A DNA stretch of 54,186 bases from Rhizobium ecuadorense (GTDB lineage: Bacteria > Pseudomonadota > Alphaproteobacteria > Rhizobiales > Rhizobiaceae): contig NZ_LFIO01001353.1 of assembly GCF_001187535.1 (NCBI RefSeq), forward strand, positions 1-54,186. Direction: 5' to 3'. Below the pieces are notes generated by a model. That model worked only from the letters and a program-made list of their open reading frames with translations, made no database searches and was not told where the DNA came from. Positions 42,307 to 49,991 of this stretch are shown one piece after another (the stretch's first letter is position 1; each line of letters starts with the position of its first letter). The position numbers were made by a program, and so were the translations under genes.

Positions 42307-43086
42307 TCAGCCTTCCCCGTAGGGCTTGGTCATCAATTGACCAAGTTCGGGCCGCGCCCGATCATCGCCGCAAAGCCTCAGGCAGGCCCAGGCGGTAGCG
42401 AGATTGCTGGTGACCACCGGCTTGCCGGTCGCCGCTTCGATGCGGGCGGCGACCTCGGCTGCGCGCACGGCTGTGCAGGCGATGAACAGCGCATCGGACT
42501 GCGGCGCCAGCGCCTGCCGCGCTAGGGATGCGATGTCATCCGGCGCGATCCGCGCCATCTCGCGGTCGTCGCTCAGGCCGAGACAGGTGAAGCGGTCGAT
42601 GTCGAAACCGAGATCCGCAAAATAATCCGCCATCGGCCGGCTGGTCTCGATCGTATAGGGCGTCAGCACTGAAATCCGTCTGGCGCCGAGCGCCTTCAGA
42701 CCCGCCACGGCTGCCGCCGTCGGCGTCACCACGGGAGTGCCGGGTTTGGAGGCGTGAATGGCCGCTTCGATGTTGCGGTCGCCGATGACGACCGAGGCGG
42801 AGGTGCAGGAATACATGACGGCATCGAGCGTCTCATCCGGCAGGATCAGCGCAGCACCTTCCGTCAGCGACGGCTGCATCTTCAGGAGATTTTCCGGCGT
42901 GACCGGATTGGCGTAGCGGATGCGGCTGACATAGACGCCGATGCGGTCGCTGGCGACCATGCGGCGGAAATCGACTTCCGTCGTATGGTCCGTCGCCAGG
43001 ATGATCAGGCCGATGCGCTTTTCGAGCGGCCGGTCATCCAGTCGCGGCGGCCGGCCGGCGGGAATGATCTCGATTGCTGTGGTCAT
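42307..43086 (-). CDS. eutA: Ectoine-utilisation protein EutA (Asp/Glu racemase family)
   Basis: This 259-residue protein is of the aspartate/glutamate racemase and maleate isomerase superfamily. Both catalytic Cys motifs are visible: VMYSCTSASVV and LFIACTAVRAAE. With EutB and EutC it is thought to handle hydroxyectoine. It starts at the end of ehuD, linking the uptake and degradation parts of the operon. Confidence 0.88.
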   Translation of the reverse strand: MTTAIEIIPAGRPPRLDDRPLEKRIGLIILATDHTTEVDFRRMVASDRIGVYVSRIRYANPVTPENLLKMQPSLTEGAALILPDETLDAVMYSCTSASVVIGDRNIEAAIHASKPGTPVVTPTAAAVAGLKALGARRISVLTPYTIETSRPMADYFADLGFDIDRFTCLGLSDDREMARIAPDDIASLARQALAPQSDALFIACTAVRAAEVAARIEAATGKPVVTSNLATAWACLRLCGDDRARPELGQLMTKPYGEG

Positions 43087-43087
43087 A

Positions 43088-43747
43088 TCAGTCCTCCCTC
43101 CTGGCGTAGCGTTCCTCGAGCCAACGCAAGCCCACGACCGAGATCAGGCTGATGACGAGGAAGAAGATGCCGACCAGCGTCATCGGCTCGATGTAGCGGT
43201 AGTTGCTGTTGGCGATGCTCTTTGCCTGATTCATCAGTTCGAGCACGGTGATCGCCGAAAGCAGCGGCGTCTCCTTGAACATGGCGATGAAATAATTGGC
43301 GAGCGCCGGGATCATCGGCGGGATTGCCTGCGGCAGGATCACATGGATCCAGGCCTGACGCGTCGTCAGATTGGCGGCCTTGGCCGCCTCCCATTGTCCG
43401 CGCGGCACATTCTCGATGCCGGCGCGATAGACCTCGGCGGTATAGGTCGCATAGTGAATGCCCATACCGATGACGCCGGCGGTGAGCGGCGCCAGCCGGA
43501 TGCCGATATCCGGCAGCACGTAAAAGATGAAATAGAGCTGCACCAGCAGCGGCGTGCCGCGGATGAATTCCGAGACGAAGCCGACCGTTCTGGAAATAGC
43601 GGCGACCGGCGATCGCCGCGCGATGGCGAGGCCGAGCCCGACGACCATGGCGACGGCAGCACCGAGGATGGTCGCAAGAAGCGTGATCTTGAACCCTTCG
43701 AGAAGGGTCGGCATGATCTGCCAGACGAAGTCCCAATCCCATTCCAT
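43088..43747 (-). CDS. ehuD: Ectoine ABC permease EhuD
   Basis: This 219-residue HisM-type permease has five membrane helices; the coupling loop is AEVYRAGIENVPRGQWEAAKAANL. It forms the membrane channel with EhuC. It is four bases after ehuC and one base before eutA. Confidence 0.9.
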   Translation of the reverse strand: MEWDWDFVWQIMPTLLEGFKITLLATILGAAVAMVVGLGLAIARRSPVAAISRTVGFVSEFIRGTPLLVQLYFIFYVLPDIGIRLAPLTAGVIGMGIHYATYTAEVYRAGIENVPRGQWEAAKAANLTTRQAWIHVILPQAIPPMIPALANYFIAMFKETPLLSAITVLELMNQAKSIANSNYRYIEPMTLVGIFFLVISLISVVGLRWLEERYARRED

Positions 43748-43751
43748 CCGA

Positions 43752-44411
43752 TCAGGTCCTTATGCCGTCGAGGCTGCGGGCCATGCGCCGCTCCAGCCAG
43801 CGCATCGCCGCCGAAATCGCCAGGGCCATGAGGAAATAGAGAATGAGGATCGTCGCAAAAGGCACCAGCGTATTGCCGGTCTGCGCCCTCACCACCTGGG
43901 CCTGGAAGGTCATGTCCGTCAGCGAGATCAGCGATACGACGGCCGTGCCCTTCAGGAGCTCGATCGCATTGTTGCAGAAGGTCGGCAGCATCAACGGCAG
44001 CGCCTGCGGCAGGATGACGTGGCGCATGCGCTGATAGCGCGACAGGTTGAGCGCAACACAGGCTTCCGACTGTTCGCGTCCGACGGCCTTGACGGCGCCG
44101 CGCACCACTTCGGCCGCATAGGCGCCGACATTGAGCCCGAGCGCCAGCACACCCGCCTGCAGCGGCGTCAGCGTCAGGCCGGCAAAAGGCAGCACGAAAT
44201 AGACCCAGAAGAGCTGCACGAAGATCGAAGTGCCGCGGAAGAACTCGATATAGGCCGTCGCCAGAGCCCGAACGGCGAAGAAGCGCGACAGGCGGCCGAG
44301 CCCCGCCAGGAAGGCCATCACAAGCGCCAGCGCAGAACCCATGACCGTCAGCTGGAGCGTCACCAGGGCGCCCTCGAGGATCAGTGTCAGATAGCCGGAC
44401 CATACCGACAT
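43752..44411 (-). CDS. ehuC: Ectoine ABC permease EhuC
   Basis: This 219-residue permease starts from the ATG at 44411 (MSVWSGYLTLIL), the length usual for the family; an ATG at 44456 or TTG at 44462 would add up to 17 non-hydrophobic residues. The coupling loop is AEVVRGAVKAVGREQSEACVAL. An inverted repeat (44448-44454 with 44468-44474) lies between it and ehuB. Confidence 0.88.
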   Translation of the reverse strand: MSVWSGYLTLILEGALVTLQLTVMGSALALVMAFLAGLGRLSRFFAVRALATAYIEFFRGTSIFVQLFWVYFVLPFAGLTLTPLQAGVLALGLNVGAYAAEVVRGAVKAVGREQSEACVALNLSRYQRMRHVILPQALPLMLPTFCNNAIELLKGTAVVSLISLTDMTFQAQVVRAQTGNTLVPFATILILYFLMALAISAAMRWLERRMARSLDGIRT

Positions 44412-44447
44412 CGGCAACTCGCTTCTCTGGAGATCGTTCGGGGATAG

Positions 44448-44474
44448 GCCGGCCATGCCCAAGGCACGGCCGGC
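44448..44474 (-). promoter_or_regulatory. Hairpin between ehuB and ehuC
   Basis: GCCGGCC (44448-44454) pairs with GGCCGGC (44468-44474), with an inner GCC/GGC pair (44457-44459 with 44463-44465). It lies just after the ehuB stop and before the chosen ehuC start. It is the same placement as the hairpins following the other binding-protein genes here. Confidence 0.5.
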
Positions 44475-44486
44475 TCTCCGCCTGGA

Positions 44487-45335
44487 TTACTTCGCCGCGG
44501 CGCAGAGCTTGTCGCGGCTCGTCGACATCGCCGCCTTGGCCGAGAAGCCGTAGGGCTCGATGATCTTGGCGAATTCGCCCGATTCCTTCAGCTTCTTCAA
44601 CTCGACGTCGAAGGCGTCGCGCAGTGCGACGTCCTGCTTGCGGAAGGCGGCGCCGTCGCAATAGACCGGTGCATTGACGACGGGAGCGACGGTTTCGAGA
44701 TTGGGATCTTTAGCCTTGGCCATCAGGTCGTGGATCGACAGAACCGGCAGCGAATAGACGTCGATGCGGCCGTCCTGCAGCATCTTGATGCCGCTCTGGC
44801 CATCCGGCACGACGATGACACGGTCGCGCGGCACGCCGGCTTCGAGCGCCAGCTTCTCCTCGGTGCCGCCGCCTGGCGCGCCGATCTTGGCGTCCGGATT
44901 GTCGGCGATATCCTTGTAGCTCGTCAGCTTCAGCGGGTTGCCCTTCTTCAGGGCAAAGGCCTCGGCGTCGCAGAGGATCGGTTCGGAATAGGCGACGGCA
45001 TTGCAACGCTCCGGCTTCATGAACAGGCCGGCGGTGATCGCGTCGTGGCGGCCGGCCTGAAGGCCGGGGATCATCGCGCCATATTCCGAGATCGAGGCGA
45101 CCACTTCCTTGACGCCGAGCTTTTCGAAGATCACGCGCGCCACATCGGGGGCGGCGCCCGACACCTTGCCGTCGGCGCCGACGGCGGTGAACGGCGGCTC
45201 GTTGGCGATGGCGATGCGGGCAAAGCCCTGCTCCTTCAGCTGTTCGAGTTTGTCATCGGCGGCGGATGCCGGGCCGGCCGCCGTAACCAGAAGCACCGAC
45301 AGGCTGACGGCGCTCAAAACATATCCTGCTTTCAT
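44487..45335 (-). CDS. ehuB: Ectoine/hydroxyectoine-binding protein EhuB
   Basis: This 282-residue SBP family 3 protein has a signal peptide of about 25 residues (SLSVLLVTAAGPASA). Motifs include FARIAIANEPPFTAVGADGK, MIPGLQAGRHDAITAGLFM and GAPGGGTEEKLALEAG, matching EhuB. The ATG at 45335 has GAGGAG upstream; the longer frame to 45383 is unlikely. High-affinity binding of ectoine and hydroxyectoine is known for the family. Confidence 0.9.
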   Translation of the reverse strand: MKAGYVLSAVSLSVLLVTAAGPASAADDKLEQLKEQGFARIAIANEPPFTAVGADGKVSGAAPDVARVIFEKLGVKEVVASISEYGAMIPGLQAGRHDAITAGLFMKPERCNAVAYSEPILCDAEAFALKKGNPLKLTSYKDIADNPDAKIGAPGGGTEEKLALEAGVPRDRVIVVPDGQSGIKMLQDGRIDVYSLPVLSIHDLMAKAKDPNLETVAPVVNAPVYCDGAAFRKQDVALRDAFDVELKKLKESGEFAKIIEPYGFSAKAAMSTSRDKLCAAAK

Positions 45336-45392
45336 CGTTCCCAACTCCTCTGGCTTTCCTTTGAGTTTGTTCTTTGCGGGCAATGTCTGAGG

Positions 45393-46178
45393 TCAGACGC
45401 GGTGCCCCGCCGCTATGATCTTGCGCAGGAAGGTCTGTGTCCTCTCCTGCGTCGGATTGCGGAAGATGTCGCCCGGCTTGCCTTCCTCGACGATCTTGCC
45501 GCGATCGAAGAACAGCACGCGGTCGGCAAAATCATGGGCGAAACCCATTTCATGGGTGACGAGAAGCATGGTCATGTCTGTCTCCGACGCCAGCCGCCGC
45601 ATGACGTTCAGCACCTCCTCGACCAGTTCCGGATCGAGCGCCGAGGTTACCTCATCGAACAGCATGATTTTCGGCGACAGCGCCAGCGCCCGGGCGATGG
45701 CGACGCGCTGCTTCTGCCCGCCGGAAAGCTGCGCCGGGACGCTTTTTGCCTTGTCGGCCAGGCCGACCATATCGAGAAGCTCCATCGCCCGCTTCTCGGC
45801 CTGCGGCCGCTTGATGCCCTTGGTCAGCATCGGCGCCAGCGTCACATTGTCGAGGACGCATTTATGCGGAAAGAGATTGAAGTGCTGGAAGACCATGCCG
45901 ATCTTCTCGCGCATGCGATGCAGATGCCGCTCATCGGCCGGCACCAGACTGCTGCCGCGAGACATATGGTAGAGCTGTTCGCCGTCGACCTCGATATGGC
46001 CGCCGCTGATCGTCTCCAGCGTCATCAGGATGCGCAGGATCGTCGTCTTGCCGGAGCCGGACGGCCCGATCAGCGCCAGCTTCTCACCCGGCATGACATT
46101 CATCGACAGCCCATCGAGCACGGTCAGCGGGCCGTATCTCTTGACGATGTTATCGATGCGGATGATGGGCTGAGGCAT
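45393..46178 (-). CDS. ehuA: Ectoine ABC ATPase EhuA
   Basis: This 261-residue ATPase has Walker A GPSGSGKTT, signature LSGGQKQRVAIARAL and Walker B IMLFDEVTSALDPEL. It is the first transporter gene; the 122-base gap to enuR upstream carries large direct and inverted repeats (46233-46278). Confidence 0.92.
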   Translation of the reverse strand: MPQPIIRIDNIVKRYGPLTVLDGLSMNVMPGEKLALIGPSGSGKTTILRILMTLETISGGHIEVDGEQLYHMSRGSSLVPADERHLHRMREKIGMVFQHFNLFPHKCVLDNVTLAPMLTKGIKRPQAEKRAMELLDMVGLADKAKSVPAQLSGGQKQRVAIARALALSPKIMLFDEVTSALDPELVEEVLNVMRRLASETDMTMLLVTHEMGFAHDFADRVLFFDRGKIVEEGKPGDIFRNPTQERTQTFLRKIIAAGHRV

Positions 46179-46232
46179 TCATGTCTCTCCCTGTTGAGAC
46201 AAGCAATGCCCTAACGATGACGGCCCATCGAA

Positions 46233-46278
46233 ATCATGTCAATTCGCAAAATAATATCATGACAATTATTCTGCGAAT
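46233..46278. promoter_or_regulatory. Composite repeat upstream of ehuA, candidate EnuR operator
   Basis: Two direct repeats, ATCATGTCAATT (46233-46244) and ATCATGACAATT (46256-46267), are 23 bases apart start to start and differ at one base. Interleaved with them is an inverted repeat with 14-base arms and one mismatch (46242-46255 with 46265-46278). MocR-type regulators commonly bind paired sites near the promoter they control. EnuR binding is inferred from position. Confidence 0.55.
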
Positions 46279-46300
46279 GCCCAAGTGGAGTGCAGTGGCA

Positions 46301-47686
46301 TCAAATCGCCAGCAGCAGCTCTTCCGGATTTCCCTGCGCCAACGCGGCGACGATCCCAAGGCCGGTCCGCAATTCGCTTTCCGTCGTCGAACCGAGCGAG
46401 ATACGCACGGCCGGCGTCGAGCCCTGATCGGCGGTGCGGAACGATTTGCCGGGCGCGATCGCCACCCCGCGCAGCCTGGCCTGCGAGACAAACCCGTCCT
46501 CCGCATGGTGGCCGGCGAGCGGCAGCCAGACGTGCAGGCTTTGCGGATGCGCCCGGTAAGGCAGCCCGGCCAGCATCTCCGCCGCGATCGCGTGGCGGCT
46601 CGCAAGGGCGCGGCGCTGCCAGTTGACCAGTTCCATCGCTGTGCCGTCGCTGACCCAGCGGCTGGCGATCTCGGCCATGGCAGGCGTCGCCATCCAGCTG
46701 GAAACGAGATGCCGGTTGGCGACGGCGGCGACATAGCGGTCGGGGGCGACGAGGTAGCCGATCCTGAGGCCGGGCACGGTGATCTTCGTGAAGCTGGTGA
46801 CGTAGAGCGTCCGCTCCGGCGCGAACGCCGCCATCGGCGGCGCCCGATCCTCGACCATCGGCCCGAGAATGTCGTTTTCGATGATCGCTATGTCATGCTT
46901 GGCGGCGACGGCGGCCAGTGCCTGGCGGCGCTCGGCGCTCATCAGCGCCGCCATCGGATTGATCACCGAGGGCTGCAGGAAGATCGCCCGGATCGGCCCC
47001 GTGCGGCAGGCTTCGTCAAGCGCCTGCGGGATCATGCCCTCCTCGTCGATCGCCAGCCCCTCGAGGTGCAGGCCGAGATAGCCGCAGAGCGGCACCAGCG
47101 TATGGTGACTGACCGCTTCGGTCGCAATCGTCGAACCGGGCGGCGCGACGCTCATGAGCGCCACCGTCATGCCCGAGGTCGCGCCATTCGTCACGCTGAT
47201 ATTCAGCGGCGATACCTCGAGCCCGCAACGCGCCAACCATTCGGTGGCGACCGTGCGGTGGCGCGGGAACACCATGTTCGGCCGGAACGACAGGGCCGAG
47301 CTGGAGGGCAGGTTTTCCGAAAGCCAGCCGAAGGCCTGGCGCAGCCTTTCCAGATGGATCTGTTCGCAGACCGGCTTCAGGATCGACAGATCGATCACCT
47401 CGCCCAGCCGCTCCGGCAGATAAGGCGGCTCCGGCTCGCGCGGCCTGGTCTGGACGAAGCTGCCGCGGCCAATCTCGCCCGAGATCAGCCCGCGGCGGCT
47501 GAGCTCATCATAGGCGCGGCTGACCGTCTGCACGGACAGATGCAGATCATCCGCCAGCTTGCGGTGCGGCGGCAATTGCGCCCCGTCGGAGAGCTTGCCG
47601 TCGGTGATTGCATTGGCGATCTGCTCGGCGAGCGAAAGGTAGGCCGGCCGGCGGAGTTGCGAGGGATCGGGGCGCCACTTTGTCAT
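46301..47686 (-). CDS. enuR: MocR/GntR-type ectoine regulator EnuR
   Basis: This 461-residue protein combines an N-terminal winged helix (about residues 15-75: HRKLADDLHLSVQTVSRAYDELSRRG) with a type I aminotransferase-like domain. The PLP lysine is in YVTSFTKITVPGLRIGYL. EnuR represses ectoine genes and responds to pathway intermediates such as diaminobutyrate and acetyl-diaminobutyrate through PLP. The ATG at 47686 (MTKWRPD) was chosen over an upstream one at 47728. It heads the minus-strand ectoine operon. Confidence 0.9.
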   Translation of the reverse strand: MTKWRPDPSQLRRPAYLSLAEQIANAITDGKLSDGAQLPPHRKLADDLHLSVQTVSRAYDELSRRGLISGEIGRGSFVQTRPREPEPPYLPERLGEVIDLSILKPVCEQIHLERLRQAFGWLSENLPSSSALSFRPNMVFPRHRTVATEWLARCGLEVSPLNISVTNGATSGMTVALMSVAPPGSTIATEAVSHHTLVPLCGYLGLHLEGLAIDEEGMIPQALDEACRTGPIRAIFLQPSVINPMAALMSAERRQALAAVAAKHDIAIIENDILGPMVEDRAPPMAAFAPERTLYVTSFTKITVPGLRIGYLVAPDRYVAAVANRHLVSSWMATPAMAEIASRWVSDGTAMELVNWQRRALASRHAIAAEMLAGLPYRAHPQSLHVWLPLAGHHAEDGFVSQARLRGVAIAPGKSFRTADQGSTPAVRISLGSTTESELRTGLGIVAALAQGNPEELLLAI

Positions 47687-47717
47687 GATTTTAACACTGC
47701 TGAAAATCAGTTCAATT

Positions 47718-47745
47718 GACAATGCCAAAATGCGCTCCCATTGTC
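47718..47745. promoter_or_regulatory. Inverted repeat between enuR and asnC genes
   Basis: GACAATG (47718-47724) and CATTGTC (47739-47745) are perfect inverted repeats in the 101-base divergent gap. The left part, CAATTGACAATG, shares AATTGACA with the repeats in front of ehuA (read on the minus strand there), so one regulator could bind both. Confidence 0.4.
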
Positions 47746-47787
47746 TTTTCGCCGCGTTTGAAATGATTTCTTTCTAAAGAAAGCACC

Positions 47788-48285
47788 ATGAAGCTCGACG
47801 CCATCGACCTGCGCATTCTCGACGCCGTCCAGCGCGACGGCCGCATCACCAAGCTGGCGCTGGCCGAAAAGGCCGGGCTGTCGCCGACCCCGTGCTGGAT
47901 GCGGCTGCGCAAGCTCGAAAAGGCAGGCGTGATCACCGGCTACCACGCCCGCCTCGCTCCACGGCGCATCGCGCCGGTCGCCAGCGTCATGATGGAGGTG
48001 ACGCTCGCCAATCATCGCCAGGCGGATTTCGAACGCTTCGAGCGCGCCATCGCTGCAATCCCGGAAATCGTCGCCTGCTGGTCGGTCGGCGGCGGCGTCG
48101 ACTACATCCTAAAGATCATCGCCCCCGATATCGACGCCTATCAGCGGCTGGTCGACGGGCTTCTCGACCGCGAACTCGGCATCGACCGCTACTTCACCTA
48201 TATCGTCACCAAGACGGTGAAGGAGGAAACCGTGCTTCCGGTCTCTTCCTTCGCCGCATCCGGAGAGGACCAGAGCGCGTCATAG
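47788..48285 (+). CDS. doeX: AsnC/Lrp-family regulator (DoeX type)
   Basis: This 165-residue protein has an N-terminal helix-turn-helix (ITKLALAEKAGLSPTPCWMRLRKLEKAGVI, about residues 20-50) and a C-terminal RAM ligand-binding domain (ACWSVGGGVDYILKIIAPDIDAYQ). Lrp-family regulators of ectoine clusters (DoeX) respond to pathway intermediates. It is divergent from enuR and directly upstream of doeC; three 31-bp-spaced direct repeats begin at its stop codon and are a plausible binding array. Confidence 0.85.
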   Translation: MKLDAIDLRILDAVQRDGRITKLALAEKAGLSPTPCWMRLRKLEKAGVITGYHARLAPRRIAPVASVMMEVTLANHRQADFERFERAIAAIPEIVACWSVGGGVDYILKIIAPDIDAYQRLVDGLLDRELGIDRYFTYIVTKTVKEETVLPVSSFAASGEDQSAS

Positions 48286-48357
48286 ACAATCTCTCTGCCA
48301 CGCCACCGTTCTTTAGACCGTCTCTCTCTTTTCGCCTCCGCCAACAGACAATCTCTC
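48284..48357. promoter_or_regulatory. Three 12-bp direct repeats with exact 31-bp spacing
   Basis: AGACAATCTCTC (48284-48295), AGACCGTCTCTC (48315-48326) and AGACAATCTCTC (48346-48357) repeat with a 31-base period, equal to three helical turns, so all sites face the same side of DNA. The array fills the gap between the AsnC-type gene and doeC. Lrp-family octamers wrap DNA using such phased sites, so this is the best candidate operator for the adjacent regulator. Confidence 0.65.
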
Positions 48358-48375
48358 GCCCGCTCCCGTGGAAGA

Positions 48376-48398
48376 CTCCTCGTCACCGCCACGAGGAG
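48376..48398 (+). promoter_or_regulatory. Hairpin covering the doeC Shine-Dalgarno sequence
   Basis: CTCCTCGT (48376-48383) pairs perfectly with ACGAGGAG (48391-48398), with a seven-base loop. The right arm contains the GAGGAG ribosome-binding site of doeC, seven bases before its ATG. If formed in the mRNA it would hinder translation start. Confidence 0.5.
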
Positions 48399-48405
48399 AC
48401 TGGAC

Positions 48406-49902
48406 ATGACCGCCGTTTTTGCTCGCCCCGCCTATCATGATGCGCTGTCGCGGCTTTCCGACCGCCATCTCCTGCGCGATCTCGCCTATGTCGGCGGCCG
48501 CTGGATCGCCGGCAAAACCGGGGAAAGTTTCGAGGTTACCGATCCGGCCTCCTCGGCGACGCTGGCTTGGGTTGCAAGCCTCGGCACGGACGAGACAGGG
48601 GCGGCGATCGATGCCGCGTCAGAGGCTTTTGCCGGCTGGCGCGCCATGCTGCCGCAGAACCGGGCGGCGATCCTGCGGAAGTGGCACGCGCTGATCCTTG
48701 CGGCCAAGGAGGATCTGGCGCTGATCATGACGCTCGAGCAGGGCAAGCCGCTGGCGGAATCGCGCGGCGAGATCGATTACGCTGCCTCTTTCCTCGAATG
48801 GTATGCCGAGGAAGGCAAGCGGATGAATGCCGAAAGCGTCACCAGCCATCTGCCGGACGCGGAAATGATCGTCCGGCGCGAGGCGCTCGGCGTCGTTGGT
48901 ATCGTCACACCCTGGAATTTTCCCTCGGCCATGGTCACGCGCAAGGCTGCCGCCGCCCTTGCCGCCGGCTGCACGGTCGTCGCTCACCCGTCCTCCGAGA
49001 CGCCGCTTTCCGCGCTCGCCCTTGCCGAACTCGGCGAACGGGCCGGCATTCCCCCAGGTGTCTTCAATGTCGTTACCGGCCAAGCCGCGCCGATTGTGGG
49101 CGCTCTCTGTGAAGACGTCCGGGTGCGTGCATTGAGCTTTACCGGGTCGACAAGCATCGGCAAGCTTATTGTCAGCCAATGCGCGCCGACCCTGAAGCGG
49201 CTGGTGATGGAACTCGGCGGCCACGCTCCGCTGATCGTCTTCGACGACGCCGATATCGCCAAGGCAGTCGAGATCGCCGTCAACGCCAAGTTTGCCACAT
49301 CGGGCCAGGATTGCCTTGCCGCCAACCGGATCTTCGTCCAGCGGCGGATCGCTGACGACTTCGCCAAAGCCTTTGCCGCCCGCATCGCCGCGCTGAAGGT
49401 CGGCGCCGGGCTTGAGGATGGCGCCGAGATCGGGCCGCTGATGCATGAGCGCGCCGTCGTCAAGGTCGAGGAACAGGTCGCCGACGCGCTGGCGCGCGGC
49501 GCCCGGCTCGTCACCGGCGGGAAGCGCCACAAGGCCGGCCGGCTGTTCTACGAGCCGACGCTTTTGACGGACGTGCCGGCGAATGCGCTGATCATGCGCA
49601 AGGAGACTTTTGGGCCTGTGGCGGCACTGACCACCTTCGACACCGAAGACGAGGTCGTCGCCCGCGCCAACGATACCGAATACGGCCTCGTCGCCTATAT
49701 CGTCACGGAAAACGGCGCGCGGCAGATGCGCCTCGGGCGCGCGCTGGAATACGGCATGGTGGCGGTCAACCGCGTCAAGATCACCGGCGGCCCGATACCC
49801 TTCGGCGGCTGGAAGCAGTCCGGTCTTGGCCGCGAGGGCTCACGCCATGGGCTCGAAGCCTTCACCGAGCTCAAATATCTCTGCATCGACACCGCCGCTT
49901 AA
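48406..49902 (+). CDS. doeC: Aspartate-semialdehyde dehydrogenase DoeC (ALDH family)
   Basis: This 498-residue NAD(P)-dependent aldehyde dehydrogenase resembles succinate-semialdehyde dehydrogenases. The catalytic Glu is in MELGGHAPLIVF, the catalytic Cys in TSGQDCLAANRIFV, and the cofactor-loop motif is TPWNFPSAM. In this cluster it should oxidise aspartate-4-semialdehyde to aspartate, the last step of ectoine breakdown. Annotated elsewhere as ssd or gabD. Its ribosome-binding site is covered by a potential hairpin. Confidence 0.88.
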   Translation: MTAVFARPAYHDALSRLSDRHLLRDLAYVGGRWIAGKTGESFEVTDPASSATLAWVASLGTDETGAAIDAASEAFAGWRAMLPQNRAAILRKWHALILAAKEDLALIMTLEQGKPLAESRGEIDYAASFLEWYAEEGKRMNAESVTSHLPDAEMIVRREALGVVGIVTPWNFPSAMVTRKAAAALAAGCTVVAHPSSETPLSALALAELGERAGIPPGVFNVVTGQAAPIVGALCEDVRVRALSFTGSTSIGKLIVSQCAPTLKRLVMELGGHAPLIVFDDADIAKAVEIAVNAKFATSGQDCLAANRIFVQRRIADDFAKAFAARIAALKVGAGLEDGAEIGPLMHERAVVKVEEQVADALARGARLVTGGKRHKAGRLFYEPTLLTDVPANALIMRKETFGPVAALTTFDTEDEVVARANDTEYGLVAYIVTENGARQMRLGRALEYGMVAVNRVKITGGPIPFGGWKQSGLGREGSRHGLEAFTELKYLCIDTAA

Positions 49903-49919
49903 AGCTCTTTGTTTTTATG

Positions 49920-49957
49920 CATGTCGTTATCCCGGAACCACACTTCCGGGCGACATG
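49920..49957. repeat. RIME-type second palindrome (copy 3) between doeC and doeD
   Basis: Outer arms CATGTCG (49920-49926) and CGACATG (49951-49957) pair perfectly; inner arms CCCGGAA (49931-49937) and TTCCGGG (49944-49950) also pair perfectly. Copies 1 and 2 have the same layout with different but matching arms. It is preceded by CTCTTTGTTTTT, as in copy 1. The first palindrome is missing here. Confidence 0.7.
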
Positions 49958-49991
49958 GACTAAGCCGCCCATTTCAAGAAGAGGACAGGAC

